From an uncultured Faecalibacterium sp. (GTDB lineage: Bacteria > Bacillota > Clostridia > Oscillospirales > Ruminococcaceae): 6,115 nt of DNA. Where the stretch lies: NCBI GenBank assembly GCA_937915335.1, contig CALDLZ010000135.1:1-6115 (forward strand). The letters run 5' to 3'. The stretch's first letter is position 1. The number at the start of each line of letters is the position of its first letter. The notes under the pieces are model-generated. The model did no database searches, was not told where the DNA came from, and saw nothing but the letters and a program-made list of their open reading frames with translations. Shown here in pieces: positions 1 through 4,660 of the stretch. Made by a program: the position numbers and the translations under genes.

Positions 1-163
1 CTACATGGGCATCCTGGCCGAGGGCGAGCGCTGTGTCTCCACCACCAACCGCAACTTCGTGGGCCGCATGGGCCACGTCAAGAGCGAGGTCTACCTGGCA
101 AGCCCGGCCACTGCCGCCGCCAGCGCCCTGACCGGCTACATCACCGACCCCCGCACGGTCTGA
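1..163 (+). CDS. leuC: 3-isopropylmalate dehydratase large subunit, C-terminal fragment (partial, 5' end outside window)
   Basis: Reading frame opens at base 2 and gives 53 residues ending in TGA at 161-163; the start lies upstream of the window. The visible tail carries the typical LeuC/aconitase-superfamily ending: a [15 protein letters not shown] stretch followed by [20 protein letters not shown]. The family holds a 4Fe-4S cluster and, with LeuD, isomerises 2-isopropylmalate to 3-isopropylmalate in the cytosol for leucine synthesis. The arginine-containing NRNFVGRMG segment belongs to the substrate-binding region of the family. The cluster cysteines are upstream and cannot be judged here. 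leuD follows after 19 nt with its own ribosome site, so the two subunits are almost certainly co-transcribed. The assignment rests on both the conserved tail and the leuD-leuB context. Confidence 0.95.
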   Translation, partial: YMGILAEGERCVSTTNRNFVGRMGHVKSEVYLASPATAAASALTGYITDPRTV

Positions 164-168
164 TCGGA

Positions 169-174
169 AAGGAG
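169..174 (+). promoter_or_regulatory. Ribosome binding site of leuD
   Basis: AAGGAG, 8 nt before the ATG at 183, in the 19-nt leuC-leuD gap. It fixes the leuD start. Confidence 0.8.
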
Positions 175-182
175 AAGCAACA

Positions 183-668
183 ATGAACGCAAAAGGTTCT
201 GTTTTCAAATACCCGGATAACGTGGATACCGATGTCATCATCCCGGCCCGCCACCTGAACACCCAGGACCCCAAGGAACTGGCCAGCCACTGCATGGAGG
301 ATATCGATAAGGACTTCGTCAAGAACGTCAAGGATGGCGATATCATGGTGGGCGGCTGGAATTTCGGCTGCGGCTCCTCCCGTGAGCACGCCCCCGTTGC
401 CATCAAGGCCGCCGGTATTTCGGTGGTCATCGCCAAGAGCTTTGCCCGCATCTTCTACCGCAACAGCATCAACATCGGCCTGCCCATCATGGAATGCCCC
501 GAAGCTGCTGATGCTATCAGCGCGGGGGATACTGTCAGCGTGGATTTCGATACTGGCATCATCACGGATGAGACCACCGGCAAGACCTTCCAGGCGGAGC
601 CCTTCCCGCCGTTTATCCAGAAGATCATCGCGGATGGCGGATTGATGAAGTCGCTGAAAAAGCAGTAA
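183..668 (+). CDS. leuD: 3-isopropylmalate dehydratase small subunit
   Basis: A 161-residue protein forming the swivelling small subunit of isopropylmalate isomerase, partner of LeuC in the second step of leucine synthesis. The N-terminal [14 protein letters not shown] (residues 12-25) is the family's opening motif. [10 protein letters not shown] (62-71) is the signature loop that contributes to the substrate pocket, and [16 protein letters not shown] (86-101) is the conserved following segment. The length fits the short (about 160 aa) LeuD form common in clostridia and archaea, rather than the roughly 200-aa enterobacterial form. The ATG at 183 has an AAGGAG site 8 nt upstream and yields the expected N-terminus directly before the DTD motif. 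The stop codon TAA (666-668) overlaps the ribosome site of leuB. No truncation or odd residue is seen. Confidence 0.96.
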   Translation: MNAKGSVFKYPDNVDTDVIIPARHLNTQDPKELASHCMEDIDKDFVKNVKDGDIMVGGWNFGCGSSREHAPVAIKAAGISVVIAKSFARIFYRNSINIGLPIMECPEAADAISAGDTVSVDFDTGIITDETTGKTFQAEPFPPFIQKIIADGGLMKSLKKQ

Positions 669-673
669 AGGAG
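667..673 (+). promoter_or_regulatory. Ribosome binding site of leuB, overlapping the leuD stop
   Basis: AAAGGAG, starting within the leuD TAA and lying 9 nt before the leuB ATG at 683. The overlap suggests that leuD termination and leuB initiation are physically close, as in a tight operon. Confidence 0.75.
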
Positions 674-682
674 AACCTTCCC

Positions 683-1756
683 ATGGAAAAAAACATTGCC
701 GTCATCTGGGGCGACTGCTCCAGCCCTGAGATCGTGAAGCAGACCCTCCGGGTGCTTGACAAGGTGGCCGGGAAGTACGGCCACACCTTCCACTATACCG
801 ACGCTGCCATGGGCGGCGAAGCCATTGATAAGTACGGTGATCCGCTGCCCCAGCACGAGCTGGATAAGTGTCTTGCCGCGGACAGTGTCCTGCTGGGTGC
901 CGTGGGCGGCCCCAAGTGGGAGGGCCTGCCCGGTGAGCAGCGCCCGGAAAAGGGCCTGCTCCGTCTGCGCGCGGGCATGGGCCTGTACTCCAACAACCGC
1001 CCCGCCAAGATCTGGCCCCAGCTGGCCCCGGCCAGCCCCCTGAAGCCTGAGATCGTGGCCCAGGGCATCGACTTCATCATTGTGCGGGAACTTATCGGCG
1101 GCGTGTACTTTGGTAAGCACGAGACCCACACCCTTGAGAACGGCGAGAAGCAGGCCATCGATTCTATGCCCTATTCTGAGCACGAGATCGAGCGCATTGG
1201 CCGCATCGGCTTCGAGACCGCCCAAAAGCGCCGCAAGAAGCTCTGCTGTGTGGATAAGGCCAACGTGCTGGATACCAGCCGTCTGTGGCGCAGTGTGATG
1301 CACCGCCTGCAGGCTGAATACCCGGACGTGGAGTATAGCGAGATGTTCGTGGACAACTGCGCCATGCAGATCGTCAAGAACCCCGCCCAGTTCGATGTCA
1401 TCGTCACCGAGAACATGTTCGGCGATATCCTCTCTGACGAAGCTTCCATGATCACCGGATCCATCGGCATGATCCCCTCCTCCTCTCTGGGCGACGGCAC
1501 CCGAGGCCTGTATGAGCCCATCCACGGCTCTGCACCCGACATTGCAGGCAAGGATATCGTCAATCCCACCGCCTGCATCCTGTCCGCCGCAATGATGCTG
1601 CGCTACTCCTTCGGGATGACCGAGGAAGCCGATGCCATTGAGAACGCCGTGAACAAGGTGCTGGACAAGGGCCTGCGCACGGCCGATAACATGAGCGAAG
1701 GCTGCACCTGCCTGGGCTGCACCGCCATGGGTGATGCGATTCTGGCAGAGATCTGA
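683..1756 (+). CDS. leuB: 3-isopropylmalate dehydrogenase (divergent N-terminal loop, Cys-rich C-terminus)
   Basis: A 357-residue member of the isocitrate/isopropylmalate dehydrogenase family, which oxidatively decarboxylates 3-isopropylmalate with NAD+ to give the leucine precursor 2-oxoisocaproate. Substrate arginines are present: R94/R96 and R106 in LRLRAGMGLYSNNRP, and R135 in VRELIGGVYFG. Catalytic Y142 and K192 (DKANVLD) are also present, as is the metal triad D224 (VDNCAMQ), D248 and D252 (FGDILSDEAS). The nucleotide-side GLYEPIHGSAPDIAGK lies at 275-290. Two features stand out. The usual N-terminal PGDGIGPEI loop reads WGDCSSPEI (9-17). The C-terminus, which normally reads roughly RTxDxxxxGxxxxxTxxMGDAI, contains CTCLGC (341-346), adding three cysteines. 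Length is normal and the core is intact, so it should be active. The start is set by the AAAGGAG at 667-673. It is the last gene of the operon, followed by an inverted repeat ending in a T tract. Confidence 0.95.
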   Translation: MEKNIAVIWGDCSSPEIVKQTLRVLDKVAGKYGHTFHYTDAAMGGEAIDKYGDPLPQHELDKCLAADSVLLGAVGGPKWEGLPGEQRPEKGLLRLRAGMGLYSNNRPAKIWPQLAPASPLKPEIVAQGIDFIIVRELIGGVYFGKHETHTLENGEKQAIDSMPYSEHEIERIGRIGFETAQKRRKKLCCVDKANVLDTSRLWRSVMHRLQAEYPDVEYSEMFVDNCAMQIVKNPAQFDVIVTENMFGDILSDEASMITGSIGMIPSSSLGDGTRGLYEPIHGSAPDIAGKDIVNPTACILSAAMMLRYSFGMTEEADAIENAVNKVLDKGLRTADNMSEGCTCLGCTAMGDAILAEI

Positions 1757-1765
1757 TAAAAAATG

Positions 1766-1903
1766 AATAGCCCTCTCCGTCAGCGTTAACGCGCTGCCAC
1801 CTCTCCCGAAGGGCGAGGCAATGCAGGCTCTAACCGAGATGATGCGTTGGCTCCCCATTTGGGGGAGCTGGCAAAGCCATGGGCTTTGACTGAGAGGGCT
1901 ATT
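1766..1903. repeat. Inverted-repeat (palindromic, MITE/REP-like) element, copy 1
   Basis: A 138-nt mirrored element. Closing stem AATAGCCCTCTC (1766-1777) pairs perfectly with GAGAGGGCTATT (1892-1903). Inside lie four smaller hairpins: CAGCG/CGCTG (1781-1785 with 1792-1796), CCTCTCCC/GGGCGAGG (1800-1807 with 1811-1818, one mismatch), GCTCCCC/GGGGAGC (1850-1856 with 1862-1868) and CAAAGCC/GGCTTTG (1872-1878 with 1882-1888). The two arms are related: each reads CCCTCTC-n-GTCA, hairpin, TGCCA, second hairpin, CAA from the outside in. A centre of about 30 nt (1819-1848) is not symmetric. The same arms recur reversed at 3023-3174, which shows this is a dispersed repeat. No coding potential is evident and there are no clear target-site duplications. 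Confidence 0.85.
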
Positions 1904-1908
1904 TTTTT
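1892..1908 (+). terminator. Likely leu operon terminator made from the right arm of repeat copy 1
   Basis: The descending side of the closing stem, GAGAGGGCTATT, runs straight into a run of seven T (1902-1908), so the RNA would be a stem followed by U-rich sequence. The left side of the element is preceded by an A-rich stretch (1758-1763), so the structure could also stop transcription on the other strand. The inner CAAAGCC/GGCTTTG hairpin (1872-1888) lies 3 nt before the descending arm. It is a non-classical terminator because the closing stem spans 138 nt; the function is inferred from position and the T tract. Confidence 0.5.
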
Positions 1909-1923
1909 GCTCCCAAAACAAAA

Positions 1924-1942
1924 ATGCAAATAATTTGCAAAT
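1924..1942. promoter_or_regulatory. Operator-like palindrome, upstream copy
   Basis: ATGCAAATAATTTGCAAAT. TGCAAAT (1925-1931) and ATTTGCA (1933-1939) form a perfect 7-bp inverted repeat around one base; ATTTGCAAAT (1933-1942) is itself a perfect palindrome. It ends 5 bp before the -35 box and matches the 19-bp sequence at 1992-2010 at 15 of 19 positions. The pairing of near-identical dyads around a promoter is typical of repressor sites. The regulator is not identifiable from this window. Confidence 0.5.
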
Positions 1943-1947
1943 TCCTC

Positions 1948-1976
1948 TTGCAATTTGCACCCAAACCGTGTATAAT
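1948..1976 (+). promoter_or_regulatory. Sigma-70-type promoter of the membrane exporter gene
   Basis: -35 TTGCAA (1948-1953), spacer of exactly 17 bp, and a consensus -10 TATAAT (1971-1976). Predicted transcription start is near 1983, giving a leader of about 70 nt before the ATG at 2052. The surrounding stretch from about 1900 to 2051 is markedly AT-richer than the genes. The -35 box lies within a TTGCAATTTGCA stretch (1948-1959), so a protein binding the TTGCA boxes would compete with RNA polymerase. Confidence 0.75.
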
Positions 1977-1991
1977 CTCCCTTGCACCAAA

Positions 1992-2010
1992 ATGCAAATT
2001 GGTTGCAATT
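1992..2010. promoter_or_regulatory. Operator-like sequence, downstream copy
   Basis: ATGCAAATTGGTTGCAATT, a direct repeat of the upstream box (15 of 19 identical, differing mainly in the 3-bp centre). It sits about 10 to 28 bp after the predicted transcription start. Its half-sites TGCAA (1993-1997) and TTGCA (2003-2007) are spaced about one helical turn apart, as in the upstream copy. Further TTGCA cores are at 1982-1986 and 2028-2032. Confidence 0.5.
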
Positions 2011-2041
2011 TAGAAGAATAAAGCACATTGCAGTTGTTTTT

Positions 2042-2045
2042 GGAG
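2042..2045 (+). promoter_or_regulatory. Ribosome binding site selecting the ATG at 2052
   Basis: GGAG, 6 nt before the ATG at 2052. An in-frame TTG at 2028 could extend the protein by 8 residues but has no comparable site upstream and overlaps a TTGCA box, so 2052 is preferred. Confidence 0.7.
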
Positions 2046-2051
2046 TATACG

Positions 2052-2939
2052 ATGGAATTGTTTCTGGATGTTCTGGGCGAATCTTTGGTGGACACCGCCA
2101 AGATGCTGCCCTTCCTGTTCTTGGCCTATCTGTTTATTGAATATGTGGAAAACCGCCACGGCGAAAAGATCGAAGCGCTGCTGGCGGGCGGCGGACGCTG
2201 GGGGTCTGTCCCGGCGGCCCTGCTGGGTTGCGTGCCCCAGTGCGGCTTCTCAGCCATCGCGTCCAACTTCTATGCGTCCCGGGTCATCAGCCTGGGCACC
2301 CTGATGGCCGTGTTCCTGGCCACCAGTGATGAAGCCATCCCGCTGCTGGTCTCCATGCCCGCCTACTGGGATAAACTGGTCCTGCTCATGGTCATCAAGG
2401 TGATTTACGCCATTGCGGTGGGTCTGGTGCTGGATTTTGTTCTGCGGGGCATTCTGCCCAAGAGTCTGCGGGGCGGCTACACCGGCAGCGCCGATGAAAT
2501 CGACTGCCACGAGGAGCACGGCGATGAAGAGGGAAACCCCGCCCCCATCTGGAAAGCCGCTCTCCGCCACACGCTGGAAATTTTCGTGTTCATCTTTGCG
2601 TTCAGTTTGGTGTTCGGCCTCATCGTTGAGGGTGTGGGCGAGGATGTGTTCGCCGATGCCCTGGGCCGGATGGGCTTCTTCCAGCCCGTGGTGGCCGCTC
2701 TGGTGGGCCTCATCCCCAACTGTGCCGCCAGCGTCCTGCTGACCCAGCTCTATGTGGAGGGCGCTCTCCGCTTCTCCAGCCTGGTGGCCGGTCTGTGCAC
2801 CGGCGCTGGCGTGGGCCTGGCCGTCCTCTGGCGCGCCAATCCCTCCTGGAAGCAGAACCTTTTCATCACCGGCCTGACCTGGGCCGCCGGTGCTGCCGTG
2901 GGTGTCGGTATCCAGATCGTGGTTGCTTTTATCGGTTAA
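2052..2939 (+). CDS. Polytopic membrane protein, putative heavy-metal/manganese/arsenic exporter (ArsP_2-like)
   Basis: A 295-residue integral membrane protein. Hydrophobic segments occur at roughly 13-32, 52-70, 78-101, 109-132, 175-193, 211-230, 241-260 and 270-294. The family, called putative 10TM heavy-metal exporter or putative manganese transporter, is recognised by GCVPQCGFS (59-67), SLGTLMAVFLATSDEAIPLL (80-99), GLIPNCAAS (219-227) and GLCTGAGVGLAVLWR (247-261). The halves align at an offset of 160 residues (V53/V213, G59/G219, P62/P222, C64/C224, S67/S227, Y74/Y234), showing an internal duplication. Between them is a hydrophilic acidic/His loop (148-161, D148 E149 D151 C152 H153 E154 E155 H156 D158) that could bind metal. 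The substrate is not determinable from sequence; efflux of a divalent metal or arsenic compound is the family expectation. It is a single-gene unit with its own promoter and terminator. Confidence 0.8.
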   Translation: MELFLDVLGESLVDTAKMLPFLFLAYLFIEYVENRHGEKIEALLAGGGRWGSVPAALLGCVPQCGFSAIASNFYASRVISLGTLMAVFLATSDEAIPLLVSMPAYWDKLVLLMVIKVIYAIAVGLVLDFVLRGILPKSLRGGYTGSADEIDCHEEHGDEEGNPAPIWKAALRHTLEIFVFIFAFSLVFGLIVEGVGEDVFADALGRMGFFQPVVAALVGLIPNCAASVLLTQLYVEGALRFSSLVAGLCTGAGVGLAVLWRANPSWKQNLFITGLTWAAGAAVGVGIQIVVAFIG

Positions 2940-2955
2940 ATCAGAATATTTGAGC

Positions 2956-2993
2956 CAAAACGCCGATTCGGGATATCCCGGACCGGTGTTTTG
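2956..2993 (+). terminator. Intrinsic terminator after the exporter gene
   Basis: A nearly continuous hairpin centred at 2974.5: AAAACGCCG (2957-2965) pairs with CGGTGTTTT (2984-2992, one G-U), and the apex CGGGATATCCCG (2969-2980) is a perfect 12-bp palindrome with an ATAT loop. The two parts are joined by one A-C mismatch, a U-A pair and a G-U pair. The flanking A4 and T4 form the base of the stem, and GTGTT follows. It begins 17 nt after the TAA at 2937-2939. Confidence 0.8.
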
Positions 2994-3019
2994 TGTTATA
3001 CTAGATCTATCTATATAAA
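2991..3019 (+). promoter_or_regulatory. Weak candidate promoter for the HAD-glycosylase pair
   Basis: Two overlapping options lie just after the terminator. An extended -10, TG-T-TATACT (2994-3002), has no good -35. TTGTGT (2991-2996), 17 bp, TATAAA (3014-3019) is the alternative. Either would place repeat copy 2 in an untranslated leader of about 165-180 nt. Matches are modest, so this is tentative. Confidence 0.3.
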
Positions 3020-3022
3020 ATG

Positions 3023-3174
3023 ACCCTCTCAGTCAAAGCCTTCGGCTTTGCCAGCTCCCCCGAAGGGGGGAGCCAATTGCGGCTTTTGAAAAAGCTCAGC
3101 AGACTCTTGCCTGAGAAGTTGGGTTGCCTCTCCCTTTGGGAGAGGTGGCATCCCGTAGGGATGACGGAGAGGGT
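3023..3174. repeat. Inverted-repeat (palindromic, MITE/REP-like) element, copy 2, opposite orientation to copy 1
   Basis: Closing stem ACCCTCTC (3023-3030) with GAGAGGGT (3167-3174). Four internal hairpins are all perfect: CAAAGCC/GGCTTTG (3034-3040 with 3044-3050), GCTCCCCC/GGGGGAGC (3054-3061 with 3066-3073), CCTCTCCC/GGGAGAGG (3127-3134 with 3138-3145) and CATCCC/GGGATG (3149-3154 with 3158-3163). Its reverse complement lines up with copy 1 across both arms (CCCTCTCCGTCA, TGCCACCTCTCCC, TTGGCTCCCC, GGGGGAGCTGGCAAAGCC, CTTTGACTGAGAGGG). The centre (about 3075-3123) is longer than in copy 1 and differs in sequence. The outer GTCA hairpin differs between copies but still pairs, a sign of compensatory change. 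It lacks the T tract of copy 1 and ends 3 nt before the Shine-Dalgarno of the next gene. Confidence 0.87.
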
Positions 3175-3177
3175 TTC

Positions 3178-3182
3178 GGGAG
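3178..3182 (+). promoter_or_regulatory. Ribosome binding site of the HAD gene, next to the repeat
   Basis: GGGAG, 6 nt before the ATG at 3189 and only 3 nt after the closing stem of repeat copy 2. Folding of the repeat could affect access to this site. Confidence 0.65.
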
Positions 3183-3188
3183 AAAACT

Positions 3189-4079
3189 ATGCGATATAAA
3201 CTTCTGGCAAGCGATTTCGATAATACCCTCGTTCCCTTTGGCGAGTCCTGCCCCCGCCCGGCGGTGGTTCAGGCTGTGAAAAAGCTGCAGGTTGCGGGCG
3301 GCAAGTTCGTGCTCAGCACCGGGCGCGGCTATTGCGTTATCAATAAAAAACATCTGGGCGGCATCCGGTTCGATTACGCCATCACCAACAACGGTGCCTG
3401 CGTGGTGGATCAGAACGGCGGCATCATCGCCGAGCATCCGTTGACCAACGAGGAAATGTACGCACTGGTGGATTTCTGCGAGGATTACAATTACCCCCTG
3501 CAGTTTGATTTCCGGGACGGCTACTATGCCTACTGTGAGTACGAGACCTTCAAAAATTTCTACGCCCAACTGGGCGGCAGCGGACTGACCTGCCTTGACG
3601 GTGAGGATCAGGATCGCCACCTCATCGATATGCCCCACGCCGCCTTTGCTTACCTGCCAGACGGGGCTGTGGAAGAATTTAATAAGAAGTACGGACACCT
3701 GAACCTCCACTTTATGATGGTGGGCTCTGTGAGCGACGGCGGCTGGCACTGCTATGATATCGTCCGGGAGGGCATCGATAAGGGCGTGGGCTTGGCGGAT
3801 CTCTGCGAAAAGATGGGCCTGACCCTTGCCGACGCCGTCTCGGCAGGCGATTCCGCCAACGATATCGGAATGCTGAAGGCGGCCGGCCTGGGCTGCTGCA
3901 TGGAGAACGGCTCCGAGGATGCCAAGGAAGCCGCTGACCGCATCATTGGTGACGTGCGGGAGGACGGCCTTGCCGCCCTCATTGAGGAACTGTGGTTCGA
4001 TGGACCCCGTGCCGAGCCCTCGGGCAACGATCTGGGTTCTCCCTGGGGCCAGATGGAATCCGTGGAGGAAAAGCAGTGA
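3189..4079 (+). CDS. Cof-type HAD-superfamily (IIB) hydrolase, probable sugar- or nucleotide-phosphate phosphatase
   Basis: A 296-residue cytosolic HAD hydrolase of the Cof/YidA group, Mg2+-dependent phosphatases acting on small phosphorylated metabolites. Motif I is DFDNTL (9-14), with nucleophile D9 and acid/base D11; the usual G of DxDGT is N12. Motif II is STGR (43-46), followed by the group's TNNGA (66-70). The IIB cap spans roughly 85-190. Motif III lysine is K198 (IDKGVGL), and motif IV is GDSANDIGML (220-229) with metal ligands D221 and D225. Residues from about 275 (GPRAEPSGNDLGSPWG...) form a hydrophilic tail beyond the usual domain end. The start is set by GGGAG at 3178-3182. The stop overlaps the next gene's GTG, so the pair is translationally coupled. 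The substrate cannot be told from sequence. Confidence 0.88.
   Translation: MRYKLLASDFDNTLVPFGESCPRPAVVQAVKKLQVAGGKFVLSTGRGYCVINKKHLGGIRFDYAITNNGACVVDQNGGIIAEHPLTNEEMYALVDFCEDYNYPLQFDFRDGYYAYCEYETFKNFYAQLGGSGLTCLDGEDQDRHLIDMPHAAFAYLPDGAVEEFNKKYGHLNLHFMMVGSVSDGGWHCYDIVREGIDKGVGLADLCEKMGLTLADAVSAGDSANDIGMLKAAGLGCCMENGSEDAKEAADRIIGDVREDGLAALIEELWFDGPRAEPSGNDLGSPWGQMESVEEKQ
4064..4068 (+). promoter_or_regulatory. Ribosome binding site selecting the GTG start at 4076
   Basis: GGAGG inside the end of the HAD gene, 7 nt before the GTG at 4076. It decides between this start and longer in-frame options further upstream (for example at 3992), which lack a site and would add unrelated residues. Confidence 0.75.
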
Positions 4080-4573
4080 GCTTCGCACCGGTCTATAATG
4101 CGCACAGTCGGGCCTTGATTTTAGGCACCTGGCCCAGTCCCAAGAGCCGGGAGCTGTCCTTTTACTACGGCCACCCGCAGAATCGCTTCTGGCCCATGAT
4201 GGCGGCCCTGACCGGTGAGCCCGTGCCCGCCCGGGAGGACATTGGAGCGAAAAAGCAGATCATCCTGCGCCACGGGCTGGCACTGTGGGACACGCTGGAA
4301 AGCTGTACCATCACCGGCGCGTCGGACGCGTCCATTCGGGACGTGGTGCCCAATGATATTGCGGCCCTGCTGGAAAAAGTGCCCATTGAAGCTGTCTTTT
4401 GCAACGGGGCAACGGCATATAGAATCTATACAAAGTATCTGGAACCTGTCAGCGGTATTCCCGCCGTCAAGCTGCCCAGTACCAGCCCTGCCAATGCGGC
4501 GTGTCGGATGGAAAAATTGAAAGAGGCTTGGGGAGCGGCGCTCACTCCTTACATTTCAATTTCAAACCTGTAA
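4076..4573 (+). CDS. Hypoxanthine/uracil-DNA glycosylase, UDG superfamily family 6 type
   Basis: A 165-residue single-domain protein of the uracil-DNA glycosylase superfamily, closest to the hypoxanthine-DNA glycosylase (family 6) pattern. These enzymes excise deaminated bases, chiefly hypoxanthine from deoxyinosine, as the first step of base excision repair. Motif 1 is LILGTWPSPKS (14-24), followed by FYYGHPQNRFWPMM (29-42), in which N36 corresponds to the family's catalytic Asn. GLALWDTLESC (67-77) and SIRDVVPNDIAALL (86-99) are characteristic, and motif 2 is LPSTSPANAA (133-142). The length agrees with the family (about 160-175 aa). The start is GTG, overlapping the upstream stop as GTGA, with GGAGG 7 nt before. 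Family 4/5 UDGs would show Fe-S cysteines, which are absent. The family is fairly sure; substrate preference is inferred. Confidence 0.85.
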   Translation: MSFAPVYNAHSRALILGTWPSPKSRELSFYYGHPQNRFWPMMAALTGEPVPAREDIGAKKQIILRHGLALWDTLESCTITGASDASIRDVVPNDIAALLEKVPIEAVFCNGATAYRIYTKYLEPVSGIPAVKLPSTSPANAACRMEKLKEAWGAALTPYISISNL

Positions 4574-4589
4574 ATAATTCGTGAAACGC

Positions 4590-4618
4590 TTGCGCCCTGT
4601 TCCAAAAGGTTTTATTAT
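4590..4618 (+). promoter_or_regulatory. Candidate promoter of the xpaC-telA pair
   Basis: TTGCGC (4590-4595), 17-bp spacer, TATTAT (4613-4618, 5 of 6 to consensus). Predicted start is near 4625, about 36 nt before the xpaC ATG. A dyad, TGTTCCA (4598-4604) with TGGAACA (4618-4624), covers the spacer and -10 edge and could be an operator. No clear terminator separates the upstream gene, so read-through is also possible. Confidence 0.5.
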
Positions 4619-4646
4619 GGAACATACAGGGGGCGCGGCTCCCGGA

Positions 4647-4654
4647 AAAGGAGG
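4647..4654 (+). promoter_or_regulatory. Ribosome binding site of xpaC
   Basis: AAAGGAGG, a near-perfect Shine-Dalgarno 6 nt before the ATG at 4661. Confidence 0.8.
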
Positions 4655-4660
4655 AACTCC

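Noticed and set aside
1766..1903. CRISPR array or tRNA-like cloverleaf
   Set aside because: There is no regular repeat-spacer pattern, and the four-hairpin fold lacks an anticodon arm, T-loop sequence and CCA context.
1976..2051. Manganese (yybP-ykoY type) riboswitch ahead of the putative manganese exporter
   Set aside because: The predicted leader is only about 70 nt, AT-rich, and shows no paired GC-rich helices or conserved loop typical of that class; the boxes look like protein operators.
455..2101. A 548-codon open frame on the minus strand across leuD, leuB and the repeat
   Set aside because: It lies antisense to leuB with clear family matches on the + strand, runs through the repeat element and promoter, and its translation is low-complexity and unlike any family. 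It is a GC-rich shadow frame.
2028..2939. A longer exporter protein starting at TTG 2028
   Set aside because: There is no Shine-Dalgarno before it, it overlaps a TTGCA box, and the ATG at 2052 has GGAG at ideal spacing.
3023..3174. Riboswitch or T-box in the HAD leader
   Set aside because: The structured leader is explained by its match to the element at 1766-1903; no T-box or known riboswitch core sequence was seen.
3096..4088. A 330-codon minus-strand frame opposite the HAD gene
   Set aside because: The + strand shows all four HAD motifs; the antisense translation has no recognisable motif and no ribosome site.
3992..4573. A longer glycosylase starting 84 nt upstream of GTG 4076
   Set aside because: The extra 28 residues are out-of-frame HAD coding sequence and are not part of the glycosylase fold; GGAGG at 4064-4068 points to GTG 4076.
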